From positions 2,050,408-2,114,407 of the forward strand of contig CM026423.1 in assembly GCA_014871385.1 (NCBI GenBank): a stretch of DNA of 64,000 nt, written 5' to 3'. Positions 23,072 to 36,241 of the stretch are shown one piece after another. The notes below the pieces were generated by a model. The model searched no databases, was not told where the DNA came from, and saw only the letters and a list, made by a program, of their open reading frames with translations. Made by a program: the position numbers and the translations under genes. The DNA is from Ceratodon purpureus (taxonomy: Eukaryota; Streptophyta; Bryopsida; Pseudoditrichales; Ditrichaceae). Numbering within the stretch: the first letter of the stretch is position 1; the number at the start of each line of letters is the position of its first letter.

Positions 23072-26000
23072 AGATAGGCGAGAGTATCCGCTGCTGGCCA
23101 ATAATCTTTGGCTTACAGCTCGACAGCACTCTATTGTCAGGATTTGGATTTACAACTTCGACAACAATCTCTATCATCAAGGCTGTTGCTCCATATTATT
23201 GTTGTTAGTACAGCCTCATAGAAATTGATCACAAAGTGCGAGTACTAGTCCATTGCTACTGCGTTGGATGCCTTGGATTCCAATGTTAATATGCCAAATT
23301 GAGGTTTTGCAGGACGCAGGAATTATGAGCAGGTCCTGGCTCCGTGCTCGCGATTTGTTTTAGACACGGATTAATAGTTTTAGACAGAGGTTTGGACAGA
23401 AGGCTTCGCCAAAGGCTATAAGCTTTCTTTTTACACCAAATGATTGTTTTCGTGGCTTAGTTTTGCGTTGGTTGTAGGAGTCTGAGAGGGCACAGACTCG
23501 TACACTCCCCTTACCACAACAGTGAACTGCAGGAAGGCTTTGGTAGTTTTAAATTCCCATGACCGTAACCTGCTTGTTCAGGCTTATTGAAGACAGACTT
23601 AGGACGCTGATTTTGGGAGACTTCCATTGGTTAATTTCTTTGTAGCTTTGTTTGATTTTCCACTTTCAAATGAAAGTGATTTGAAGAGAATCTTTGGGGT
23701 GCTCCCCTGACTTAGTGCATGTCATCACATGATTGATTAGCTGAAAACTAGAACTTTCCATGAGACTATTTTAGAACTAGGTTTATGTGTGCATGGACAT
23801 ACATCACTTTCATCTATCCAAAAATTGATTTCTTGTCAATGTGGGTGGGAGTAGCGTCCCTATCTCTAATTGCTGTGGTATCAGGCCGTAGAGTTTCTTT
23901 GTGCTGATTGTTTCCAAAAAGTGGACTCAGAATTGCAAGCCTTGACACTCACTGTTGTACTTGGTGAGCCAGTTATTATGCAAAAGGAGGCTCCATAGAG
24001 TCCAGATTGATAAGGATGATTGCCTGTGCAATATTGAGCTTACAGTTGTGGGTTTGTCATCAAGGCATCAGAAAAGAGTCAGCTACATGAAGTGAGTGCA
24101 AGCACAAGACATTTCATGCACATGTTTCCTTTTGAAACCATTGTTCTTATGATGAGTCCAATCAATCTGAACAACAATACGACAACAATGTGACTGTACA
24201 GAAATAGATCAAAACCCCACTTTTGCAGATTGCACCAATCAGTTACTGCAAATTCAAATGGTAAAATATGTGCCCAATGACTGCATCCATTCATATGTTA
24301 CAACCCACTTCCATTGTGGCTTGCATTTGGCGGCCTGACAGTTCCAATATGCCACTGGGATTTTCTGAATTCTCTTTTGGCATACTCATGATGATTCTGC
24401 TTATTTCTAAAGCCAGCAGAGCGACGACAATACTAACTACTAACCCATGAATGCATCATTGAGCTATTGCATCACTCCCCATTATTTTTCTGCACATTCA
24501 AACTTATCATTCTTGTGTTGGAAAAACAAAGCTTTTGCAATCTTAGGATTAAGTCAGCCTTGGTCTGCTTTGGATCTACTCACAATTGTGTCGTTTTGAC
24601 TAAAATTTTGATAGTACAAAAATACGGATGTGTAGCATAGTACCATAACAGGTTCATCCAAAAATAATTATAACTTTTTTAAACGAAAAACATAAAAAAT
24701 AGAAAATTACAACGACAAAATTTTAAAAATTAAAAATTAAATAGTACTGTAATATTTTGATATTTTGAAGCCATTTTAAGGTCATTTGTACCTAAATTTT
24801 TGCCAAAATAATAAAAACTAAAAAATTATTTTTTTAGTGGCAAGCCTTATTTTTTTTCAAAAAAAAATTAAAAAATTAAAAAAAATCCATTTATCAAATG
24901 GCGAACTTGCTATGGTGTTACGGTAGGTAGTGGTGAGAAGCCTCCAAATCAATGCAAGTGAAATCGTAAATTCCAAAATGGTGAGTTATTTGTGCATTCA
25001 AAAGCTCTGCAGTATGGTTGCTAGAGTTAGGTTGTTTGACCATAGGTTATAATTTGTGTTGCCATATGAGGATTTGTAATATTTTGGTCAAGTGTTGTCA
25101 AGTTTTTAAATAATCACAAAATAAAGCTTATAAATTCGACTATGATGACAATATACAACTAATTTAGTTGAAATAAAGATCTTTAAAACCTAATCCAAAG
25201 CAATCTATAAATGCAAAGAAGTAAAAGTTTCACAAAGTTATATTCAAATATGCAAGAAGATGAAGAAAAAAATTGAATCAGAGTAAATGTTCCAACTTGG
25301 GAAATTTGTGTTTTTCCTAGTGAATGTCATTGCTTCAATAAAGACAAATAATAATTGCCTTTCCAAACTTTGTCATCTCTCCACGCCATTGATTTGCGAA
25401 GAAATAACAATCTTAATAAGTAAGAGTTGTTGTCAAAAAAAGCATGGGGCTTCTTGTTGTGGTAAATATTTGTCCCAAAAAAGTCATATTCTCAAGCATC
25501 ACTCACAAAATCAAATTATAACTTTATAATAATTTTTATTTTCTATTCTATTTTGATCTTATTAACTTTAGACTCATAATATGACTTTAAACTATATTTT
25601 ATATTCTCATTGATATGTAAATTTGACATAAATGTTCATATCTCACAACTTGAAGATTTTATGCACGTTAGAATTTGAAGCAAATAAAATGAGCAATGTT
25701 TGAGTTTATCTTTCAAAATTTGATTGATTTAATCAAATTATTCACCTAGATATGCACCTTTAAAGTTCACATCCACTAGTGCCATAGCTCTCATTCTCAT
25801 AAAATCATTTTAAAAATGAAGACTAACTAGTTGAAATTCAATTATTCCTTCAAGACCATGTTTCAGTTTCATTTGAGGAACTTCGTGAAGGTCACATTTT
25901 GAGTCTACATGATGATCTTGGTGCACCTCCTCAAGAACCTCCTCAAGTTTTTTTTATTCTTTAATTAGAAATAAAAATAAAAATAAAAATAAAACTTGTT

Positions 26001-29000
26001 AGTGCCGAGAAGAGTATTGAGAAGTCTATTGGGAAGGAACTATTAAATCCCCCATCGTAAGATGAAATTGGTAAAGGGTATGTTTTTGGAAAAAAAATCA
26101 AAAAAAATTACGGTTGACATTGATCATGTGAGAGCTCCAAGTGATGGATTTACAAATCAACGCATTTTCAATGTGAAAGAAGCAAAAAAGTTTACAATGC
26201 ATTGCAATCAAAGCAGTTGGTGGAAAACCATTGGATAACTTCACGTCCAATGTATTACAAGGACCCTCGTGGCGATGTTGAAGAAAAAACACTTTTCAAA
26301 TAAAAAAATTCAAAACAAACATTTTTAGAATGCTTAGATATATTGTCAAGGAATTCTTTTGAGGTAAAAAGATGATTCTTTTTAAAGACATTGTATTTGA
26401 GTCGGTTAATTAACAACATGTTGTGCACGCTTGTAGTCTTTTGGCAAAATGTAATATTGCATTTTAGTCACTTTCTCAGTAGGACTATAACAATATGTTT
26501 TCAAGACAACTTACAAGGTTTGTCCTATATGATGATGATATTACATAATTATTTCCATCAATAAGATTAAATGACATGATAACAAACAAGAAGTATTACA
26601 GTACCATAGATGAAATATTGGATAAACAAGATTATTATGAGATAGTCTTGGTCATCCTAATGCAGTTGATGACAAGAGAAAAAGATATTTTGCTTTGTTT
26701 GCCAAGAATTACAAGTCAACCATTGAGTGTAGGTCAGACTTTTTATAAATATATGATAATCAAGTTTTGTAATTATGTTTTTATGATCACACTTCCAGAT
26801 GTATGTTGGAAAGCATTAAAGGCTATGTATGATACCTATGATAACGGTCTTACTTTTAAGTCAAAGAAGCAACAAGTCACGGAGCTTGCACTTTCAATAG
26901 TCTAGTATGGAAAAAAAACAAAAACCTGAAGTTGAGACCGTCGTAGTATGTTTATTGGTTGATTCCAACCTCTTCAATAAATAAACACATGTTGTTTTAT
27001 AAAATGGCAATGATGGATTCCTTGGATATAGAACAAGAAATTTATTTTGTGGGTGAAGAAGATGGAAAATTATTACAACATTAGTGTGAAGTAGTAAAAC
27101 TTCGAGCTGACATTCCAAATGCTTTCAAATGGTTAGAAGTTGGTTACAAAAATCCACTTAGAAATTCAAAAGATGAATGGTAGTGGATGTAGAGAAGTTT
27201 GGAGGCAAAGATGCACTAGACTTTTAATAGAGACATTTCAAAAAATCTTGATTTTCAAAAGTATTTGAGTCATATTAATCATTAAACTAGCTATGATAAA
27301 CAAAATAAGCATGTTGATTTGATTCCCTATGATGTGATTTACCATCATATATTGAATCATGTGGTGGTTGGAAGCTTTGTTTCAACGGATAAGCCATTCT
27401 ATTGAGTAAAGATGGTGATTGGAAAATGAATTTTAAATATAAAAGAACAAATGGACTTGGATTTCATATTCTAGTCAAGCTTAGTGATTCTATTTTTAGA
27501 AATTTGAAGGAAATTTCTTTAGAAAGGAATGCATTGTGGATGTTTGATTTCCACTATGGACTTAACTGTGATTATTTGTCTAAAATAAAGTACGTATCAG
27601 TGTTTGGAAAGATTAAGTTATAGATGAGAATAGTCTAAAGATAAAATGTGATTTTCATGCTATCAATTGGAGAGAATGTAAATCATATTTGAAATATAAT
27701 GTTGAATATTATGTTCAAGTTAGAATATATATCTTAGGTTCACAATTAGAGAATATTGGTTTGGTTGTCAAAAATGGACTAACAACTATTACTAAATTCT
27801 TTCCACTTGGGCAATAGGTTGTTGTTCTGTGTCACCCTTGTAAATCATATATGGAGGATAATTTTGCTAAAAACAAGAAAAATATCACTTGTTATTACAT
27901 TCAGTCAACACATTCATAGAATATGTGCTCCAAGTTTCAAAAAACTCAATTTTTTAGCACTTATTGAAGCTTTGATCAGTCAATTTTATTGGGCAGATTA
28001 GCTGATGCTCATAGAAGGATTTTTACATATGATAAATAATGTCAATGGAAGAATTGAACAACTCATTCTCATGGAGTGAAATGTAGAACTGCATCTTTGG
28101 CTTGAAAAGTAAAAGGAAGTTTATGTTGATAAGGTTCAAGAGCCAATTCCAATCAAAAACCCTCTTTAGATAAAGAAAGTGAATCACTTGATAACTAAAA
28201 TCTCTTTAATTCCAAAGATAGTGATGAAGAAATTCACCACCACCAACAAACAAACGTAAAGAAAGTTTTCATCTAAAAGTTCACCATTAAGAGAAGAAGA
28301 AACAAACACCAAGAGATATTGGTAAAGAAGACTCTACCTTTTTTCGCACACGTGACCTTTAGTTTCCATTCACTGAAATCTGCAGTGAAGTAGATTTTAA
28401 ATAGATTGGGATTTAAGTTTGTTGGTCGTAATGCGAAAGAATTCAAGAATTAACCGAGGTTAACAATTTTGTGGTAAAAGCAATCCATCGTGAAAAGAAT
28501 GCATTAGTAGCTGATAGGGATGTTTTACAAAGTTTCTATAAGTTACAACATTAGATTTATAGATGTGTAATAGATTGTAGACAATTTTTGTCGTAACCAT
28601 ACATGATGGTTTTGTTTTGAGAGGTGACATTTGTTATCATATATAGATTATAATGTGATTTGCTATTGGATATTTGTTTAAAAAATTGTATATATTGCAT
28701 CTATGTTAATTTGAAAAATAATATATTATTTCAATAGCACTAGAATTAGATGTCAACACTTCGTTTTCACAAATAATAAGACTTCAAAAATCAACTTCTA
28801 CTTATTTTGTATTAGAAATTTTACATTTGTAGAATTTTTTCTTGCAAGCTAAAATAAAAGAGTCCTTCAAGCTTTTCAAATGTAAAAGACTAACGTTTTG
28901 TAAAATTACATCAAGGTGTATGTTTTGGATAATTTGCATTGGTTTGGAATTTTGTCAAATAATAGAATCATGTGACCAAAAAATAGTTAATGTGCCATAA

Positions 29001-29061
29001 TATTATCAATGAAATATTTAAAAACAATCTCTTTAAAAAAACGTACATGCCTATGTAAACT
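23072..29061. other. AT-rich gene desert with decayed coding remnants
   Basis: No intact gene. After the 3' flank of ATXR copy 2 the sequence becomes strongly AT-rich from about 24.6 kb. Between 26.5 and 28.6 kb several short frames on the plus strand read like fragments of one old protein-coding sequence broken by stops and frameshifts (26576-26905, 27402-27623, about 27,630-27,990 and 28,430-28,555). I could not assign them to a family. No terminal repeats were found around them. Confidence 0.4.
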
Positions 29062-29065
29062 TTAA

Positions 29066-29805
29066 CCCCTAAACAACAATTTTTCACGATTGGGCTTCCT
29101 TAGAATTCGAGCATGTACATGTGACTTCAATTTAAATCGATATTTTTTAGAACTTTTTGTCAATGTTTGCCGTAACAAGGACTTTGAAGGAATCTAATTT
29201 CTTTTTCAATTATATATTTTAAAAAATATTTATGGTACCCAAAGTAAAAAATAAATTCTTCTTTCCTTCATAAAATTTAGATTTTTTTTTTTAGGTTTTT
29301 TCTTTTTTTCACTTAAAGGATGGACATCAATCTTTGCTTTGACCGTTTGGATTGGGACTTTATAACATAATTGAATTTCTAGGAAAGAAATATGAGTTAA
29401 CATTCTTTTATATTCATCTTAATAAAAATATTTTTTTCAACATGCTACACTTGTCTTTTGTGTGGAATTTTTAATATACAATTAGCTAATTTTGTCATCT
29501 TTGTCATGCACCAAAACCTCCAAAATCTATAATGAAAGATATCTAAGGATAAAATTGTTAAAGTGTGTCGACCTAGTCAAAAATTGTATCCAAAAAGTTT
29601 GTTATTAAATTTCAACCCCTATAATTTTTCAATCTCTACGTTTGATTATGATGAAATTGGTTGAACTATTTACTAAAATAAATTAGTTGAAGATCTTACG
29701 ATTAGAATTAGAAAAAACTGATTTTTTAGTCATTCATGCTTTTTACATTGAAAATGGCAATTTTGAAGCGTTTTTTGGTGAAACATAGTAAAGGAACTTT
29801 AGGGG
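29066..29805. mobile_element. Non-autonomous TIR transposon flanked by TTAA, copy 2 (degraded)
   Basis: A 740-bp element starting CCCCTAAA and ending TTTAGGGG. TTAA precedes it (29062-29065) and TTGA, one change from TTAA, follows (29806-29809). The interior is AT-rich and non-coding. Only 8 bases of the termini still pair exactly, so it is older than copies 1 and 3. Confidence 0.6.
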
Positions 29806-29809
29806 TTGA

Positions 29810-32800
29810 ACGGAATTAGTTTATTCAATGAAGGCTCTTAATATTAAAAAGAAGGTTAACAAAGTTGGAGATCAAATTTGGAGATAAGATTTACTCTGAG
29901 TTCAAGCATGTAAAGAAAATAGCTTTACTATTCTAATTTAAAAACTTATGATTAATATTTCAAACATAAAAAAAATATTTTTTAGACGTTTTGAATTCTT
30001 TCCCAATTTAAAAGTACTATGATTCATATTTTGCAATTCTTTTTTCAGATAATATTCAGTGGGTGGAATCATTAATTTTTTATAACAGAATTGGAACATA
30101 TGCTAATTTTTAAATCCAACTCTAGCTATATATTGGTAAAAATGTGTTTGGAATGAAAGCCAAATTTTAAAATATTCTAGAAAATTACTAGTTCTAGTTC
30201 TACAATACTTGTTTTTTATAACCTGCTACTTTTAACTTTAAAAACCTTTTACCATCCATTAACAAAAAAAAAAAAAAAAATCTTTTAAATCCTTGAGATA
30301 TCACAAAAAATTCAATACAAGTCCAAGAAACTAAACTTTTTTAATCCATTTTCTCTATAATTGCCCAACCTTTTAGTATTTTTTACACCAACTATGCCAT
30401 TCAATCAACAAATATGCTTATAAAGTGGCAAATTTTCATGTTGCTAGCATAATCTAAACTATGTATTAGAAATATGAATACAAATACAAGTTGTTGGAGT
30501 ACATATGCAATACTATTTGATTTAGTAAGTTGGTGTCACTAGTTTTATTCAATATAGGCCAATTTACACTATATGCTAAAAGTTTATAACCACAAAAAAA
30601 TAGATACTTTTTTGATCATGGCTTTTGGTCACATTTCATTGGAAAAATACAATTTCAAAATCTCTTGGTCCCCCACTAGGTGTGAGCCAAACTTGGACCA
30701 TGCATTAAAAAGAGGGAAGGTTGATTTTATTAATTAATATCCTAATTAAAGATTTTTAAAACACATTTTTTAAGATTTTTTTGATACCTATAATTCCGAA
30801 ACCATCATTCTAAATGCAAAAAAAAATCAATGAGTTTGAATTTAGAATGGTTACATTATGTTAGTCTTAAAATTCTAGACCATTCCAATACTTTTTTAAT
30901 CTTTAATTTTTTTAGTCCTCAAGGTCTCTTGATCTCGTGATGAAAGGCATTTATGCCCCTCTCTCTTTCTCCACGACATCATTAGTATATAAAACATTAT
31001 CCACTAGGCTACTTTATTGACCTTTTGAACACTTCAACTTTCATGGTCCTTCTCCTTTTTCCATGAGTATATATCCAAGTTGTCTAGCCTCTAGGGTGAA
31101 TTTAATCCTTAAAAGATTTTACCTTCCTTGAAATTTGTATAGTTGCCAATATTTATTATAAACTATAAGTAGAAGGAAAATTATAAGTCAATTTTGGGAA
31201 CAAAGTTGTAAATCATGAAATTCATATTATACTTCTTCTGTTAGATCTATGATTACTTTCTTGAATAATTGTTTTTAACTATTAACGTATAAAATTCAGA
31301 TTATATTTTGAATACAACCAATAGATTTTTTTTGTAATTGTCTTTAATATGAAATGAAGCATAAGAAATTAACTTATTATCTCATTTCTATAAATTTATT
31401 ATATAAATAAAAGATAAAAAACATAGAATTTTATGATTATTTTTGGGATTTTATTGATGACATTGAGGAAACAGTTGTCACTTTTTGATAGTCAAATGTC
31501 AAAAATTTCAATGCTTGCACCATCAAGGATTAATAATTCAATCATAGATTTTAGAATCCATTAGTCACACACTTGTTATGAAGTATAAACATGCATGAGT
31601 GGGTTTGGGTGTTGCACCGGTTATGTAGTCTCGTCATAATAAGGTATAACCACCTATTGGCGAACAACATTCCATAGCCGTACCCTATAAATGCATGCAT
31701 TCACAAGCAATGCATCACCTATTTCTGTGCAAGCAAGATTCTATTTCTAAAACAAGTCCAACACAAGGCACTCATTGATTGGCACAAGTCACCAAAAGGT
31801 GAGTTGTCTTTGTGCACGCTTTTAGGAGGGGTCTATACACATAAATATGTGTCTAGCCATACCAAACTCTGAAAACTCATAACTTATTCATATAGAATGA
31901 GAAAAATATAATTTCACTTCTATTCTCACATCCGAGTATTTGCTAATATGTGGAAAAAAATTCAGCTCATGCACAACATTTGCATCAAGGATATCCTCTT
32001 AAGTGTTCGAAAATGGGTGGTTCTACCTTACCACCCTTCATGTTATTCTCATAAGAATCATAAAAACATCTGCACTACAAGCCTTCCAAACAAATCCATG
32101 ATATTGATGCTGGAGGAATTGTTGAAGGAATTTATGTAGGAAAAAAATTGGATGAAAATTGATAAGTCGAACTTGAGGCCATAATGAACTACAAAGATGC
32201 TACTATAACCCAAGGGAGGAAAAAGAGTTGAGAGGTCTAGGAACTAACTTATTCAAGGAAATTGGTTTTGGAAGGGTGTGGTGCCGGGGATTTATGTGTT
32301 GATGGAGTTCCATTCATGGCCGGATGTGGCGCTTGAACGCCAACTTCCCCTGAGGTTGGTGGGGCTAAAACACCTTACGGTGCAGATCATGCTCTAACAC
32401 CAAGCACAGTCTAATATTCTTTGAGATGCAGGGTGTTTGCCATAAACTCCACAGCTGCGCCGTGCACATGATCATGGCAGCAGTGAGCACTCATCCAGCA
32501 GATTCCACTGCCATTGCTATGCTAGACTTCACTGAGCCTTGTGCTTGTGCAGGGGTGACACACCTAAGATCATGCTCACGTTTGACAGGCTACGAACTGA
32601 AGCATAGCTGAGTGCTCCTGGTAAGTTGTCTTATTCTTCCGGAGATCTATCGGGTTAAGGTTCAGAGACTGCCATTCTATAGAAATGACTGAAGTAACTG
32701 TGTGAACAGATATATTTCTTACATTTGTACCAAAAACAATTTTTTTTTCCTTCCAAAAAACTATCTTTGACAGATTTTCTGGAGTATCCATGCTTTATTT

Positions 32801-34583
32801 ATTTTTTGGAAATTCATTTAGGTCTATCTTGCAGACTTTTTAAATACGTTTTCTCCCTGTAAAACTGAGTTGACATTCTGTGTTTTTAAAAATAAAATGA
32901 AAATGAAGACAATTTTCTTAAGTCTGTGGTTGCTCAGTTGGTGTGAGTCTGGTGATTTTTGAGCAACAACAAAGCAGGCACTCATCTGCCCTACGTGAAC
33001 TAGTGTAATTTAGGTGGTAGAGGATCCGCTTTTGGAAGACAATCTTGCCAAGAAATCATCCAAAATCTCATGGGTCATGAGCATATCAATGGCAGCTGCG
33101 ATCAATATCGGAGGCATAAAAATATAATCTTCTTAAGTTCTTCAGTGCCAGCAAATGGTCATGCAATATATCTGCGGCTGCATTATTTGAATGCAGTGAA
33201 CCCAGACTTCAGTTTTCTGGGCAACACCACCTGCCCTGAATGATTCTTGCAGATGAACCAGCATCAAAGCGTTATGCATTCAACAACTGCATGCCAGATT
33301 AGCTGGTCTAGCCAATCAGGCTGTTCCATGTCACCAATCCGCCTATTATTCGCTGAATTTTCTCAATCTGATCATGGCTCTTGCAGACAGATTTTCCTTC
33401 AGTTTTGTGTAGCCTGACCTCTACAACATGACATGATTAGGAAACCTTCACCTATTTGATATCACAAATCTTTACAACTTTGTCAAATCTTTATTTCAAA
33501 GTCTATTTTCTATGCTTCAAGGTGTGAAGGCTACCCAAATGCAAAACAAAAACCTAGCAATTGATATTGAAACTGCTGTGTGTAACTGTGTATGGTCTCA
33601 AGTTCACTGCCTACTTCAATTATTGAGACTGTGGTAAGGATTAGATTGGATTCAGCTGTTCACCTCATCTTTTCACATCATACAACTGGTACCAAAATAT
33701 TGCTCAACTATCAAATAAGTTCCTGTACTTTGCCAAGCAAACTGAATCAAGCATACAGTATTTGAACAAAGTACATGCAACTAAGAGAAGTGCAAGATTA
33801 GAATTATTCGAAGACGTTGTGAGTTACAATTACATAATGAGTTATACTATTTTAGGATCATCGGAACTTACTATAGATTATAGATATGTATAGTGCTCCG
33901 AAATTTGTGTAATCTATCCATTTTGGAACTATCAATCTTTTCAAATTTTCAATTAAACGCACAAGTGAAATCTTAAGGATTTTATGGATACCTCTGTAAG
34001 CAAATAAATCCAAATGAAACTTGTACAGAACTGACCCGGTTTCCGCCACATAAATTACCATCAGTCATCTACTTGTGATGATCCACAGGGAGGTATATTT
34101 ATGATAAGATTTTCTGTGTAAGACTCAGAAATGAAGAGCTGGTACTCTAATTTTCTGCAATGGATTTCCTTGCTTCAAAAAAAAGAAAGAAATGAAGAGC
34201 TGTTGCTGGAATTGCTCATTCAACACAGTGGCTTCATGGCCGTAAGAACAAGCCAGTTACTGTGTTTGATTTGATGCTGGAGTCTTGGTGAGACGCAAAT
34301 TCAAGTATGGTACTGCAGCACAGCGCCTGGCTCTGCAGATCTGTTCCATATGGGAGGCACTGCCATGCCTGGTGTGCAAATCAGATGAGCTGCCCGGAGA
34401 TTAGTGGCGGATTGATGGCCTGTATCACTCATCAGTGATCACTAGCAACTGATCGCCTTCTGCTGGACCACCTTACTTGAGGGGATGTTCCCCACCAGGA
34501 AACGTTTGCTGCAGTAACAAATGAAGGCAAGGCTTGATGTCTTTACTGAATCTAACTTAGCTGCAGTCCGCGACTCCGCTGTG
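29810..34583. other. AT-rich gene desert
   Basis: No supported gene. Near 31,686 a TATA-like CTATAAATG is followed by a C/A-rich leader and a good splice donor (AAAAG|GTGAGT, 31,795-31,804), which looks like an orphan promoter and first exon end. A short frame follows at 31948-32139 with no recognised product. Composition is more balanced from about 32.2 kb onward. Confidence 0.4.
32320..32410 (-). pseudogene. tRNA-like remnant (possible SINE head)
   Basis: On the minus strand, TTGGTGTTAGAGC (complement of about 32,391-32,403) resembles a tRNA A-box/D-arm. About 60 bases later TGGCGTTCAAGCGCCA forms a five-base stem around TTCAAG, like a T-arm with a B-box. The spacing is too long for a normal class I tRNA and no acceptor stem was found. 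It is best read as a degraded tRNA or the head of a tRNA-derived SINE. Confidence 0.3.
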
Positions 34584-34595
34584 AACCAGGGCTTG

Positions 34596-34795
34596 ATCTT
34601 TTGCGTTAGATCTGGTCTCAAAGTAGAGTGGAAATTAGTGCCTCCTGATGTTCCTTTGATTTTCTGGTGATCTTTTGGTTGTTGCTTCTTTTGGTTTCTC
34701 TCCTGCCCTGGACCTTGTCCGATGAGGGCTTGTATTTCTATTTTCCTTGCAATAAATCTTCTTTTATTGCTTCAAAAAAAAAAAAAAAAAAAAAA
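34596..34795 (+). mobile_element. 5'-truncated retroposon (LINE or SINE 3' end) with poly-A
   Basis: About 200 bases ending in TTTTATTGCTTC and a run of at least 22 A. The insert is bounded by the perfect 12-bp direct repeat AACCAGGGCTTG (34584-34595 and 34796-34807), a target-site duplication of the kind left by target-primed reverse transcription. The 3' sequence CTTGTCCGATGAGGGCTTGTA recurs in related form on the minus strand at 53.03-53.10 kb, so this is a repeated family. It has no coding capacity in the retained part. Confidence 0.78.
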
Positions 34796-34807
34796 AACCA
34801 GGGCTTG

Positions 34808-35467
34808 TGTCCTTGGTGAATCCAGCTACAGTCTGTCCTTTACGAACACATAAAAAATGTTGCATTGCTGACATGTTGAATTTCATATGGGAAAAATATA
34901 TTATAGCATAAACAAGGGAGCTCTTGAGAGAAGACCCATCCTCATCACTCAAGAATCAGCATGTATTACACAATGTAGCAGCACCAGAAACCACCACTCT
35001 TCTGCCTTCTTAATGGTTAACCTCTGTAGTTCCTTGGTTGTTTGGAGCAAAATTGCCAAAACAAACACTTCTCTACTTCGGGTTTGATACATCTCAATCT
35101 AAACATTTTTTAGTAAATTTAGTTGTAAGATCTTGAAACCAATAAGCAAAATATGCATTAAAATTGTATTGTATAGAGAAAAGTACTATGCATAATAAAG
35201 AATCCTATATAAAATACCATAAATAATATTTTGAAAGATTTCCAAAACATATCATAAATTATTTAAATGTATTCTTTAAATATTCTTGGAACATCTTAAA
35301 AACATTTGTAGATTGTGGTAGCCTTCTATAATAGGAACTAAATGGAAAAAAAGAAACTTATAAAATAAAAAGTTGCATGGTATAATTATCAAATATAATT
35401 TTTAAAGGAAAAGGAAAAATAATGAGAAGATAAAATTAGACAATTGCTACAAATCTAAATCTTGGTT
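34808..35467. other. AT-rich left flank of the CACTA transposon
   Basis: No gene seen. AT-rich DNA runs up to the GCC target site at 35468-35470. Confidence 0.5.
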
Positions 35468-35470
35468 GCC

Positions 35471-36241
35471 CACTAGTGGAAACCTGTCCCAAACGACTTG
35501 GAGGCGGCGACGCTCACAGTCCTCTCCGTCGTCTGACTAGTTCTGAATGGCCAATCATATCGTCCGACCAATCGGTGACGCGCTACCATGACTCTCGGTA
35601 TCCACAGGCCCGGGTGGGTCCAGTCTTATTGTATATCGGGTACTCATCTACGGGTGACCCTTTCAAGTTTCTGCCCGTTTCAATTCTCCTTTCGTAAAAG
35701 ATACACGATAAAGGACCGTTCACAGAGATCGTTACGGATTCCATTTTTTCGTTCCCTTCGCACTCTGTTCGTTACAAGAGGTGCTGTTTTCCCGAGATTT
35801 GGATTTATGGATGCGGATATTTTATGACCTAGTTACTAAGTAGTAAATGTGACGTGTTGGATGAAAAGTCGACAGCTTTGGTTGGACATTACCAATCATT
35901 CATCATGCTCCATGCTGCTTGATATTCTGTATGAGATTGAGATGTCTCGAAAAAAGTTCAAATTCACGCTTCAACAGGATGTCAACGATAAGCTGTCGTT
36001 AATGGAAAAACAAGTATACCGCGTTTTTGAAAAAATCTAGACTTCCAATGTAGAGGAAGTAGTTCAGTTTCTCATATTGAAGACTCTGTTAAAACCTTAA
36101 CTCCATGTCTACGCCGAGAAATCACGGTTACACATATTAGAAATGTTAACATTCTCTGTACTACGAACTTGCTACGGAACATGAATAGCCGTAACAAACT
36201 AGAATAATCTTGCAGCTCACTATGTGCTACGTCTATCCCCA
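35471..36241. other. Left subterminal region of the CACTA element
   Basis: Non-coding, with the first 250 bases GC-rich and carrying several CCGTC/CGTCCGAC words, as expected of a transposase-binding subterminal region. It ends at the stop codon of the tnp2 gene. Confidence 0.5.

Noticed and set aside
32391..32402. Primer-binding site of an LTR retrotransposon (complement of TGGTGTTAGAGC)
   Set aside because: It resembles the initiator-Met PBS at only about 9 of 12 positions, and no LTR, polypurine tract or gag/pol sequence is nearby; the tRNA-like reading explains the motif better.
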